64,000 nucleotides of DNA from Manihot esculenta (lineage: Eukaryota; Streptophyta; Magnoliopsida; Malpighiales; Euphorbiaceae). The DNA is taken from contig NC_035162.2 of the NCBI RefSeq assembly GCF_001659605.2, positions 30,384,153-30,448,152 on the forward strand, read 5' to 3'. Shown one piece after another: positions 1 through 10,681 of this stretch. The position numbers and the translations under genes are program-made. Every line of letters starts with the position of its first letter. The first letter of the stretch is position 1. Below the pieces are notes generated by a model. That model was not told the origin of the DNA and ran no database searches. It saw only the letters and a program-made list of their open reading frames with translations.

Positions 1-614
1 AAACCAAGGAATTGCATGATCTAGCATCATCTTTATGCGTTTGGAGTAGCTAGGATTGGATCTCTCTATTTCTTCATGCAATTGACAATTGTTTTGATGC
101 CTATGGCCCAAGAACGTTCCTTGACAATTTGTTGATTAGTAATTGATTAGAGGTTGTTCCCTAATTGATTTATTCATAAGGAGAGACATGGTGGTGAGAA
201 GCGTTTTCCACCCCCATAACCAATCTATTGAATCAATCAAGATAAACTAAGTTTCAATGATCAATCCAAACAACCAAGGTGGATCCATACCTTCAACTAG
301 ACTTTTCTCATATTGAATTCTCTTTTATTTTAATTAGTTGCTTGTTTAATTGCTTTCAGTTGTGATTTAGTTGCTTTCGGTAGTTTGTTAATCAAAACAA
401 TCTCAAAACCCCCCTTTTTACTTTTTTTGCACTTTAGTTCTATTCTGCTTTCAGTTACTTGCTTTCAATTGTGCTTTCAGTTGATTCTCTTGGTTTAGAA
501 AAACAGATTGGTAATCAATTCTCTGTGGATTCGATCCTTTCACCACTATCTGCAGTTATAAATTGTTGATAACGAGAAAGGTTATTTTTGACCGGCTTCG
601 ACAACCGCGAGTCA
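1..614 (+). mobile_element. S-family solo LTR, right-hand part (cut by window edge)
   Basis: This matches the right part of the complete solo LTR at 31737-33333 almost base for base. It ends in the same GCGAGTCA and is followed by the same CTCCC (615-619). It lies at the same point of a Tekay LTR as the copy in element D. The start is outside the window. Its 3' end has the style of a Tat/Ogre-type Ty3/gypsy LTR, with a GATTCGATCC motif and a terminal TTCGACAACCGCGAGTCA. The family assignment is from recall and is tentative. Confidence 0.75.
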
Positions 615-619
615 CTCCC

Positions 620-1200
620 TAATATGCATCAAACTCCCTTGAAACTCCTCAAAACTTACTTAAAACATGAGAGAAGGGTAGAATCTCCACTTACCTCTTG
701 AAGATCGAGAGGAGAGGCGATCCAAACTCGGAGATGGGAGAAATCGAGCTCCGGGGTCTCCAAGCTTCAAAACCTTGTTCTTTGCTCAAAAACTTCAAAA
801 CCAAGTTAAAACTTGTTAAAAACTTGAAGAGATTGGAGGAAAACTCAAAATCAACCAAAGGAGGGCGAAATCTCACCTATGCCCGAAAATAGGGGAAGAA
901 AACTCGCCCATTTTCGGACAAGGGGCCTTTTATAGGTGGCTGGCCAGACCACCTTCGGGGGCCAAAAGAACTTCCGCAAGTCACCAACGTTCGGCAGCCG
1001 AACATGACATCGGCGGCCGAACCTGGCTTTTCCCAACCTTGGTCTTTTCTTTCAAAACTCAATTTCTTTCTTCGTTAAAACCATGAATACATGTAAAAAC
1101 ATTTATAAAAAGACATATTTTACCCTTCTAGAGGTTTCTGACATCTGAGATTCCACCGGAAAGTAGGAATCCCGATGCCGGGGTCTGGCCGGGTATTACA
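620..1200 (-). repeat. Element A 3' LTR, U3-side 581 bp
   Basis: It ends in GGGTATTACA at 1200, the reverse complement of the family's TGTAATACCC start. The 581-bp length equals the corresponding piece in element D (33339-33919). It contains dyad motifs near 993-1021, a TATA-like box, and the reverse complement of a splice donor (CTTACCTC near 690). Confidence 0.9.
927..935 (-). promoter_or_regulatory. TATA-like box in element A LTR
   Basis: On the minus strand this reads CTATAAAAG, about 270 nt into the LTR. The same box occurs in D (33646-33654 region and 60247-60255) and as CTATAAAG in E. It lies about 230 nt upstream of the conserved donor, which fits a U3 promoter. No transcript evidence is available. 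Confidence 0.5.
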
Positions 1201-1235
1201 TTCTCCCCCTTAAGAACATTCAACCCCAAATGTTC
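1201..1235 (-). other. Element A polypurine tract and adjacent decayed hairpin
   Basis: The purine tract (minus strand, 1201-1213) abuts the 3' LTR and would prime plus-strand DNA synthesis. Next to it, 1214-1235 is the family's 9-bp-stem hairpin. Both of its CpG sites have become CpA/TpG here, as expected after methylation and deamination. Confidence 0.75.
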
Positions 1236-1303
1236 CACAACAAGCACATGCATAGCATAAAACACATAACAACAAGGAAGCACATAAAAAAAAAACACTA
1301 ACC

Positions 1304-4300
1304 TTAAAAGAGATAAGGGTATTGCTGGAGCATGGACTCCCGTGTCTCCCAGGTACATTCTTCTATGTTGTGGCGATTCCAAAGGACTTTCACCATCGGG
1401 ATTTTCTTGTTCCTCAACTTTCTGATTTGTGTGTCTAGGATCTGCACTGGCTGCTCAATATAGGTGAGATCTCTTAGGATCTCTACATCAGGCTCATTAA
1501 GAACCTTGCCCGAATCTGACACGAATTTCCATAACATGGAAACATGAAAAACCGGATGGATTCTCTCCATTGAAGCAGGTAAGTCCAACTTGTATGATAC
1601 ATTTCCAATCTTCTGCAAGATTTCAAAGGGTCCGATGTACCGTGGAGCTATCTTACCTTTCTTTCCAAACCGAATCACCCCTTTCATAGGAGACACCTTG
1701 AGCAACACCATATCTCCCTCCTGAAACTCCACATGCTTCCTGCGGACATCTGCATAACTTTTCTGCCGACTCACAGCAGTCTTGATTCTTTCTCTGATGA
1801 TTGGTACTACTCTGCTGGTGATCTCTACTAACTCGGGCCCTGCTAAGGACCGTTCTCCCACTTCCTCCCAGCAGACATGTGACCTGCACTTCCTTCCATA
1901 CAAAGCTTCATAAGGAGCCATCCCAATGCTAGCATGATAGCTGTTATTGTAGGCAAACTCCACCAAGGGTAGATGTTGCCTCCAAGAACTGCCAAAATCT
2001 AGCACACACATTCTGAGCATATCTTCTATAGTCTGGATGGTCCTTTTTGACTGTCCGTCCGTCTGTGAATGGAAAGCAGTGCTAAAGTCCAGCCTAGTAC
2101 CCATAGTATTTTGCAGACTCTGCCAAAACCTGGAGGTGACTATCAAAGCACCTGTACCAGACAACTCCAACTGCAAACCTTCATTAATGAGCTTATGGAA
2201 CTCTCTCACCACCGGTCTCCTCTCTGCTGTGATATGGGATAGACTGCCAAGTGATTTCCGGCTTAGGGCGTCCGCCACAACATTCGCCTTACCTGGATGG
2301 TACTGAATTTTGCAATCATAGTCACAAAGCAGTTCCACCCATCTTCTTTGCCTCAGATTCAACTCTCTCTAACTCAAGATGTACTGCAAGCTTTTATGAT
2401 CTGTAAAGATCTCACATTTAACCCCATAAAGGTAATGCCTCCACATCTTGAGTGCAAAGATTACAGCTGCCATCTCTAGATCATGTGTAGGATAATTCAA
2501 CTCATGCTTCTTCAGCTGTCTAGAAGCATAAGCAATCACCCTCTCATTTTGCATCAACACACAACCCAGTCCCACACGGGACACATCACAAAACACTGTG
2601 AAGTCTTCATTCCTGGTAGGCAGAGCTAACACCGGTGCTGACGTTAGCCTTTTCTTCAGCTCTTCAAAACTTTCTTCACATTGATCAGACCACACAAACT
2701 TTTGATTCTTCCTAGTTAATCTGGTCATAGGAGCGGCAATTTTAGAGAAGTCCTATTCGAACCTCATGTAGTAACCTGCTAAACCTAATAAGCTTTTAAT
2801 CTCTATCACTGTAGTGGGTCTAGGCCAGTTAGCTACAGCTTCTACCTTCTTGGGGTCCACTTCAATTCCTTTTTCTGATACAACATGCCCCAAGAATGAA
2901 ATGCTCCTCAACCAGAATTCACACTTGGAGAACTTGGCATACAAGCCGTGTTCCTTCAAGATCTGCAAAACTGTCCTCAGATGATGGGCATGCTCCTCTG
3001 CATTTCTGGAATACACTTAGATATCATCAATGAAAACAATAACAAAGTGATCCAGATACAGGCTAAAAACTCTGTTTATGAGGTCCATGAATGTTGCATG
3101 GGCATTGGTTAGCCCGAACGGCATTACAAGGAACTCATAGTGCCCATATCTGGTCCTGAATGCCGTCCTCATCACATCTTCCTCTTTGATTCTCAACTGA
3201 TGGTACCCAGATCTCAGATATATCTTAGAGAAACAACCCGCTCCTGCTAGCTGGTCAAATAGATCATCAATCTGGGTAATGGGTACTTGTTCTTGGTAGT
3301 GACTTTGTTCCACTGCCTGTAGTCGATACAAAGTCTTAAGGATCCATCCTTCTTCTTTACAAACAGCACTGGAGCACCCCAAAGTGAGGTACTCGGTCGG
3401 ATGAAGCCCTTATCTACCAACTCTTGCAACTGTTCCTTTAGCTCCTTCAACTCTACTGGTGCCATCCTGTAGGGAGGGATAGAGATCTGTCTGGTTCCAG
3501 ACATCACTTTTATTTCGCACTCTATCTCCCTAGCAGGTGGTAGTCCTGGAAGCTCGTCTGGAAAAACATCTAAGAACTCTCTGACTACGGGCACTGAGGC
3601 GGGCTCCCTGACCTGACTATCAAGCTCTCTCACATGAGCTAGAAACCCCTGACAACCCCTCCTGAGCAACCTACGAGCCTGTAGGGCTGATATCAAACCT
3701 CTAGGTGTACCTCTCCTGTCTCCCCTGAAGATAACCTCTGACCCATCTTGACCTCTGAACCTGACTACCTTGTCTCTGCAGTCCAAGGTAACACTATGAG
3801 TAGATAGCCAATCCATCCTAGTATGACATCAAAATCCGTCAAGTCTAGAACCACTAGGTCGGCTGGAAGGCACCTACCCTCAACAAACACTGGACTAAAC
3901 CGGCAGACTGACTCTGCCACTGATGGGTCACACTTGGGTCCACTGACTCAAAGGGGACACTCTAATCCAGAGACCATCAAACCCAACCTCTCTATGGCTC
4001 TCGAAGCAACAAAAGAATGAGATGCACCAGGGTCCATTAAAGCATACACATCAGAACATCCAATGATGAGATTACCTGACACCATGGTGTTTGATGCATT
4101 AGCCTCCTGCTGAGTCATAATGAAGATTCGAGCTGGAGCTGATGGACCTTCACCCCGGGAACCTGCTGAAGAAGAGGCTGCCCCTCTCCCTCTACCTCTT
4201 CCACTACCCTGAGCCATGGCTGGAGCTACTGGCTGAGCCACACTGCCAGAAGTTGTCTGTTGGGACTGTGGCATAAAAGCTGCTTTAGGACACTCCCGTG

Positions 4301-5678
4301 CCATGTGTCCCTCCTGCCCACATCTGAAGTAGGCTGTCGTCCCATACCGACATACTCCCTTGTGTAGTTTACCACACCTCAAACATTCTGCACCATCTGA
4401 ACCCGAGCTCGAGCCACCTCCTAATCCCATACCTGATTTCAAACGATTCCAGAACTTATTCTTCTTTGGCTTTTTAGTGGTATTGCCCCACCTTTTACTG
4501 CCTGAAGTTGCTGCACTCAGAGAAGAGGGATCTAACTTTCCCTTGCCTGGGGTCTTGGAACCCGAAGACTGTGCCACAGACTGCTTAACTGTCCCCTCAA
4601 TGATGGCACTAGCCTCCATCTTTTGTGCTGCATCCACAATAGTGTGGAAGCTCTCCCTCTCTACTGTAAGAATCATGGAGGAATACCTATGGTGGAGCCT
4701 CATGGTATACCTCCTTGCCTTCTTCTGGTCCGTATCATAAGCTTGCCCCACATACGATAACAGCTCCAAGAACTTGTCTGTAAACTCATCAACACTCATC
4801 TCTTCCGTCTGCCTCAGCTGCTCAAACTCAATGATCTTCAACTCCCTTGAGCTATCAGGGAAAGCCCATCCTGCAAACTCATTAGCAAACTCCTCCCAGG
4901 ATAGACTGTCCAACCTCGGGTCCACATAGTTCTTAAACCACTCTCGGGCCTTCCTTGCATTTGAGAGTGAACCCCGCCATCTGAATGGCTCTACTATCAT
5001 TAGCCCAAGCTCATCTATTATCATTTTGACCGTCTTGAGATACTCAAATGGGTCATCCCCTGTTTTGTACTTGGAAGCATCCAACTTCAAGTAATTTGTC
5101 ATCTTGACTTTGCTCCCCCCAGATGAGCTAGGTTTGGGTGTTTGGATTTCAGGGGCTACAGGTTCTGCTGGTGGTGGAGGAGGTGCAGCATTCCCTGGGT
5201 TAGGGTTTGCTGTATCTGGATAGAAGGATGAGGGTAGATACATTGGGTATTGGGGGTATGGTGGGTAGAAAGGTGGATATGGCATGAAAGAGGGATAAGG
5301 GTTAAAGCTGGGGTAATCCGATGTACCTCCCATCTAATACCCTAGACCCTGTGGAAAGGGTTGATATTGGGGTGGTTGAGCAAACTCCGAGGCCTCAGTG
5401 CCACCTTGAGATTCTCCCATGCCCTCTTCAGACATGCTCACACCAAGACTTCCATCCCTTCTCTAATCCACATCCATATCTTCCCCCTCATCTGCTAACA
5501 CTCCACCCTGAATTGCTCCCCTTCTGCTCACATCAAAAGACCTTCTAGGGTCCCTTGACGTCCTTTCTCTACTAAATCTGCAAGACATTGCCCTAGGCAA
5601 TGCAGGGGGACGGGCAACTATGCCCTCATTTTCTAGTGGGACTCCAGTCAATCGTGCAGATCGACGAGTGCCTCTCAT
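1304..5678 (-). pseudogene. Element A gag-pol polyprotein pseudogene
   Basis: The order is gag (ATG at 5678), paired zinc knuckles, aspartic protease, reverse transcriptase, RNase H, integrase and chromodomain. The start is fixed by the [15 protein letters not shown]-terminus shared by all copies. Breaks I can see are: CAG-to-TAG at about 5463; a stop just before the MGGTSDY motif (about 5335); a missing base near the ILGMDW motif (about 3816); a missing base at the PLPRIDDLF motif (about 3275); TAG at about 2366; and more in the RT. An in-frame 612-bp deletion at 2139/2140 joins the RNase H-integrase linker directly to the TSRFW motif. That removes the HHCC zinc finger and the first two catalytic aspartates, while the glutamate is kept. 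The chromodomain (about 1304-1560) is readable. Not functional. Confidence 0.92.
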
Positions 5679-5926
5679 CCTGCTTCTGAAAAACAACACA
5701 CATCACTTAAACATTAACATCATATGGTTCATGTGGAAACACATGAACCCGCATCACATACATAGCATATCATCAATGCACATGCATATTATCATGGCAT
5801 TTCACATCATCATTCAAGACAGGACTCTATATCCTATCCTAGTGGACATGATTTTTCCTATTGTGCTTGCCCTTCTAGAACATCTATGAGCCCGACACTC
5901 TCTAGGTCCGACCATATGAACCTAGG

Positions 5927-5938
5927 GCTCTAATACCA
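5927..5938 (-). other. Element A primer-binding site, mutated
   Basis: On the minus strand it reads TGGTATTAGAGC, the initiator-Met tRNA primer site with one C-to-T change. It sits 3 nt inside the 5' LTR end. Confidence 0.85.
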
Positions 5939-5941
5939 ATC

Positions 5942-6074
5942 TGTAACGACCCGGAAATCGGACCGCTACTAGCGCTAGGATCCAGATCGACTTAAGGTTG
6001 CCGAGACCCGTAGCAAGCCTAACATACATTCTGTATACCTGTTAAATCCCATACATGATCATACATTAACATAA
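5942..6074 (-). repeat. Element A 5' LTR stub
   Basis: It begins TGTAACGACC (the U5 end on the minus strand) and aligns with D's LTR for about 130 bp. It then breaks into unrelated sequence after the CATACATTAACATAAA motif. The rest of the LTR and the target duplication are missing. Confidence 0.85.
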
Positions 6075-6420
6075 AGTTACTATTATCATACACAACCTAG
6101 CGTATTCCCATCACGTATGTAATCGCGGCATCACCAACCTATTAGCTGGCGATATCCCTTATCAAGCAGGCGGTTATATCATCACCGAATTATCATAAAA
6201 TACTATATTTATCTCCACTATCTTACAGTATAAAAGAGAAAGATCACATAGACAAATGTATACTATTTTCTTACACTACTCAAGTTCTAAGCAATTCGTT
6301 GCATTCACCCCATTCCTTATTATACTGACTTGAGTGTCAGAGTGGCCGCCACCCACCATCTTACGTTCTCTTTCTTATAGGTCTAACCAATTATAGTACA
6401 ACTCTATTTTTCGATCAAAT
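6075..6420 (+). repeat. Possible Tat-type LTR 3' fragment
   Basis: A TATAAAAG box at about 6230 is followed by a short pyrimidine-rich stretch, then the motif TGACTTGAGTGTCAGAGTGG (about 6329) and CTTTCTTATAGGTCTAACC. This arrangement resembles LTR ends of Tat/Athila Ty3/gypsy elements as I recall them. The boundaries were not resolved. Confidence 0.4.
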
Positions 6421-7839
6421 CAATATAAAATAATTTTTCTATTTTAAAAATATTTATGCAATAGTTTATCTTGGTTTTCTTGATTGTAATAATAACGATA
6501 TTATTTATTGGCCACTCATGGATTATGACTTGTTTGGTGTGTTTGTTGTTTTTATTAAATGTTGATGGAAATTTTATAAATAAAGGAAGAATTCCTCTTT
6601 AGATTTGTGAATTTTTAGAAAGTTTATTAATTTATCATTATTTTAAAATCATCTAACTAAGTTAATATATTTTTATGAACTTACACTTATCTCTTCTCTA
6701 AAAGAAAAATATATTAACCATCTTCATTATTTATGTCGTTTAATATCTATAATTTAATTATCTATATTATTTAATTTTTATAATTTTAAGTATTCATATT
6801 ATTTATTTTTTTTATTAAAATTAAAGTGTCAAATGACTGCAAAACATGTCAATATTTTAATTGAGTAATTTTTAATAGATTAAATTAGTAAATTTTTATA
6901 AAATTCAGAAATTTAATAGTAAACTTTTTCATAATTAAAATATTTTTATTTATTTTTAAGTTCTTTAAAATTAAGAGTATAAATGAATTGAGTTGAGTTT
7001 TGATTTTCATTTTGGTGATTTATAAGAATTAAATTTATAAGTTGGTTTGACTGAATAATTACCAAATCATCCTTATTTAATTTTTAAACAAAATGTGATT
7101 AAAAATTATTTATTACCTTATAAATATTTCAACTAAATACATATATTTTAAAATTTTAAATACTTTATAAATTTCAAATAATTTTAAGTATTTATTATAT
7201 AAATTAATTTTATAAGTTAAACAAAAATCTTCCAGCCGAGAGGAAAATAGAAATAGAAATAAAGAGAGACAGAACTTTTTAATTAGTTAGCTCTAATTAT
7301 ACTTTATTTTCAACTTTATTAAAAAGAAATTGAAGTAAATTTGTAAATAGCTTTAAAATTCATGAATGACGATGTTGCTGCGGCCTAATGAAATTGACCA
7401 TAAAATTTGTAGCAAGTGTACTCAGAATGAGAATAAAAACACAAAGGATTATTGAAAAAATAGCAAAAATGAATTTCATATCTAAAGGCTAAAGGAACTC
7501 TTTATGTTTTAAATGAATCTATGGCATAGCTTCAAGGCAAAAAAAAAAAAAAAAAACCACTCCCTTGGCATGATCGCATAAGCTGCTATGCAATTCCAAG
7601 TAGATTATCTGTTAATTTTGAATCACTCAGCATTTACAATCAACCATTTCTGTCGCATGAAATAACAAATGCCACAGTCATTTTACAATTTTTGCATAGG
7701 GGAGTATGTAAATCTCAAAAGACAAGAACTAAGGCCAATAGCATATGCATGGTTATATTTAGTGGATCAATCGTAATATTTACATTTAAAGAGTTAAAAG
7801 TATTTATTAAAATAATATTTTTTGAGACTTTGTCATAAG
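6421..7839. other. AT-rich stretch with no recognised gene
   Basis: It is strongly AT-rich, with many short A/T runs and an 18-base A run near 7540. I found no credible reading frame, domain or terminal repeats. Confidence 0.6.
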
Positions 7840-8425
7840 ACTCGCCTCATCGATATTAATCTTTGATTTGACACCTTTGCCCTTTGGGGATTGGTGTACT
7901 CGACTTGAGGCATGGCATAGATGAATTGATTAGTGGGACCAACACCTGGATTATGGTATGACGAAATCCACCTTATGACCTGGTCTGATGGAACTCGCCT
8001 AGTCGCCTTGTTTAGTGGGACCAACTCTTAGATTGTAGTTTAGTGGAACCCGCCTTGTGACCTGACCTGACAAAATCCACCTTATGGCCTTATTTAATGG
8101 GACCATCACCCAGGTTGTGGTCTGGCGGAACCCGCCTTGTGACTTACCCTAACGGAACCCACCTGGTGGCCTTGTTTAGTGGGATCAATGCCCAGATTGT
8201 GGTATGGTAGAACCGACCTTGTGATCTGGCCTAATGAAACTCCCCTCATGGCTTTATTTAATGGGACCATCGCTCAGGTTGTAGTCTAGCAGAACTCGCC
8301 TTTTGACCTCGCCTGATGGAATTCACCTTGTGGCCTTGTTTAGTAGGACCAATACCCAAGTTGTGGTCTGGCAGAACCCGCCTTGTGACTTAGCCTGGCA
8401 AAACCCGCCTTGTAGCTTCTTCATT
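7840..8425 (+). repeat. 82-bp tandem repeat array (left locus)
   Basis: The landmark GCCTTGTTTAGTGGGACC recurs at 8005, 8087, 8169, 8251 and 8333, exactly 82 bp apart each time, with diverged units before and after. Each unit contains two copies of a GGAACCCGCCTTGTGACC-like half. The same repeat occurs at 20735-21130. Tandem repeats between pol and the 3' LTR are known for Tat-lineage elements, and the right-hand locus fits that place. Confidence 0.85.
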
Positions 8426-8598
8426 TCTTCTTAAAACTTTTTGAGGAAGACAATCCCATCGTTCCTTATCACTGAAGAACACAACATATGAAAAAATACC
8501 TCGTGATTACAGGCGTAACAAGAGCCTGCTGGATTGTGCCTGCTAACGGCAACTTTATGCTGAGACCCGTCCTATCCAGGGGATGGCAAATCTTGATG
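8426..8598. other. Spacer between 82-bp array and element E
   Basis: It begins like the sequence following the right-hand array (TTCCTT.TCACTGAA, then TACCTCGT) and then departs from it. It runs into E's truncated LTR without a recognisable LTR end. Probably debris of the same Tat element. Confidence 0.5.
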
Positions 8599-10585
8599 AA
8601 TATCATCATTACATTACATAACTCAACATTACATTACAATGTCCATCATGTCCACTACTAGCTATTACATGACTAAGACTTTACTCTATCCGACCTCCTG
8701 CTCTATCCTGTACCTGCAAACCTGGGGGTTAAGGGAGAGGGGTGAGCTATAAAGCCCAGTGAGTAGAACCATAAAAACATGTTAACAAACATGCTCATAT
8801 GAAATGCATCATAACTCAGACAATTCACATCAAGGGTTGGGTGAACTTGTCACCAAATAGTCCCAGCATCATTTCATGCCAGGTCGTAGCATGGGGTCCT
8901 GGTCTTCCTGTCATAACCTACATTACTTACCATTGCCCCAGGGCCTCCTCTGGGCACCTAGTCTTCGAGTCCCATATCCGTGGCAGGCCGTAGAATGGGG
9001 TCCTGGTCTTTCATTTCCATGCCAGGCCGTGGAATGGGGTCCTGGTCTTTCCTCAGGGACTAATTGGGTCATCCAACATTCACCCACATCAACAACAAAG
9101 AATGCGATGCAACATATTCGTGAAATCTAATGCAATCATCCTATTGCATAATCATGATGCATGAAACATGATAAAACATTTGATTTCTCAATTTAAAAGA
9201 TTAAGTTTAGTTCCACTCACCTCTGGCTGACTCTGACAAACACCGAAGCAGCTGAACTCACTGCTGGGGTCCTCGGTTCCTCGGGTCCGAACCTACACAG
9301 GTGGACTCAAATGAGGGACCTAACATACATAAACATAACTCTAAGAACATCCCCCAAAAACCCCCTAAAACACCTCAAAACAACCAAGGAATTCATGCAA
9401 AGGAGGGCTGAACAGGGCACTTTCGGCGGCAGGTTCGGCGGCTGAAAGTCCCTCTAGAGCCGAAAGACATGCACCTTCGGCGGCACTTTCGGCGGTCGAA
9501 GGTTCTCTCCAGAAGCGAAACTCATGCATGTTCGGCGGCACCTTCGGCGGCCGAAACTCCCTTCCAGAGCCGAAAGTCCACTTTCGGGAGCAGGGTTCGG
9601 CAGCCGATTCATGCTACCACAGGCAGGTTCGGCGGCCGAAAGAGCCTTCGGCTGCCGAACCTGAGTTCTTCCCAAAGGGCAGAAACTCAGCCTTTACATG
9701 CATAAAAGCCTCCCAACACACTCAATCATGCATTTTCCTATTCTAAAACATGCATAGTCAAGCATACAATCTCCTAGGGGCTTCAAACCATCAAAAACCC
9801 CAACTACAACACATCAAACAACCCACATTGCTCATAAACATACCATAAACCCATAAACATAACAATAACCTAAACATGCATTTCTACCCCATAGATCTTC
9901 ATAAAACTTGTTTAAAACATGCAAGAAAGGTTGGATCTAAGCTTACCTCTTGAAGATCGAGAGGAAAGACGATCCTAGCTTGGAGGTAGGGAGAAATCCA
10001 CTCTTTGGTCTCTAAGCTTCCAAACTTGCTCTTTTGCTCAAAAATCTTCAAACCAAGTGAAAACTCATAAGAAAGTCATGAAGAATCAAAGGAAGAAGCT
10101 CAAAAACGATGAGGGACGGCGGAGAACTCACCTTGGCCGAAAACGGGGAGAAAAGCTCTCCCGTTCGGACATGGGGACCCCTTTATAGGTGGCTGGCCAG
10201 ACCACTTTCGGGGGCCTAACGTGCCTCCGCATGCATGCCATGTTCCGCGGCCGAACTTAAGGTTCGGCGGCTGAACTTAAGGTTCGGCGGCTGAACTTAA
10301 GGTTCGGCGGCCGAACCTGGACTTCCCTCACCTATGCCTTCGGGGGCCTAAAGCACTCCCGAAACGCATGCACGTTCGGCAGCCGAACTTGGGATTCGGC
10401 GGCCGAACCTGGGTCTTCCTCCAAGGCTATTTTCATTTAAAACTCAACCTCCTTTTTACTTAAAATCATTAAAATACATCAAAACATTTCATAAAAACAT
10501 GATTTTACCCTTCTAGAGGTTTCTGACATCCGAGATTCCACCAGATGGTAGGAATTCCGATACCGGAGTCTAGCCGGGTATTACA
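8599..10585 (-). repeat. Element E 3' LTR (5'-complete, 3'-truncated)
   Basis: It aligns with 16273-18240 with few differences. It has one extra unit of a roughly 21-bp tandem repeat (TTAAGGTTCGGCGGCTGAAC) at 10255-10315. It carries hairpin units at 8873-9052 and dyad clusters at 9420-9665 and 10243-10410. Confidence 0.93.
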
Positions 10586-10622
10586 TTCTTCCCCCCTTAA
10601 GAACATTCGTCCCCGAATGTTC
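10586..10622 (-). other. Element E polypurine tract and adjacent hairpin
   Basis: The purine tract lies on the minus strand at 10586-10600. At 10601-10622 the 9-bp arms GAACATTCG and CGAATGTTC are perfectly complementary around a 4-nt loop (GGGA on the minus strand). Confidence 0.85.
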
Positions 10623-10681
10623 ACCAAACAAACACAAGCATGGCATACACATAACATACACACAAGCACATAAAACTCACC

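Larger units (their letters stand above)
620..6074 (-). mobile_element. Element A: decayed Tekay-type Ty3/gypsy retrotransposon, right LTR truncated
   Basis: In element order (right to left) it has a stub of 5' LTR (6074-5942), a primer site, gag-pol, a purine tract, and a 3' LTR ending at 1200 whose far part is split by solo LTR S. The internal region is about 4.74 kb, against 5.51 kb in its close relative D. Most of the difference is one 612-bp deletion in A and one 158-bp duplication in D. A and D share two frameshifts and the same S insertion, so they are not independent insertions of an intact element. Confidence 0.9.

Noticed and set aside
691..892. Open frames on both strands near 700-890, repeated near 33410-33610
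   Set aside because: They belong to the U3 part of the A and D LTRs (unspliced leader near donor 1). They show no domain and are kept only by the duplication of the LTR.
7840..8425. CRISPR-like array
   Set aside because: The 82-bp units are contiguous and diverged with no unique spacers, and the context is plant retrotransposon DNA.
9469..9746. Arg/Pro-rich short frames within LTRs (also near 17202, 41285, 48290, 55519, 59464)
   Set aside because: They are translations of the TTCGGCNGCCGAA clusters on both strands; the codon pattern comes from the repeat, not from a protein.
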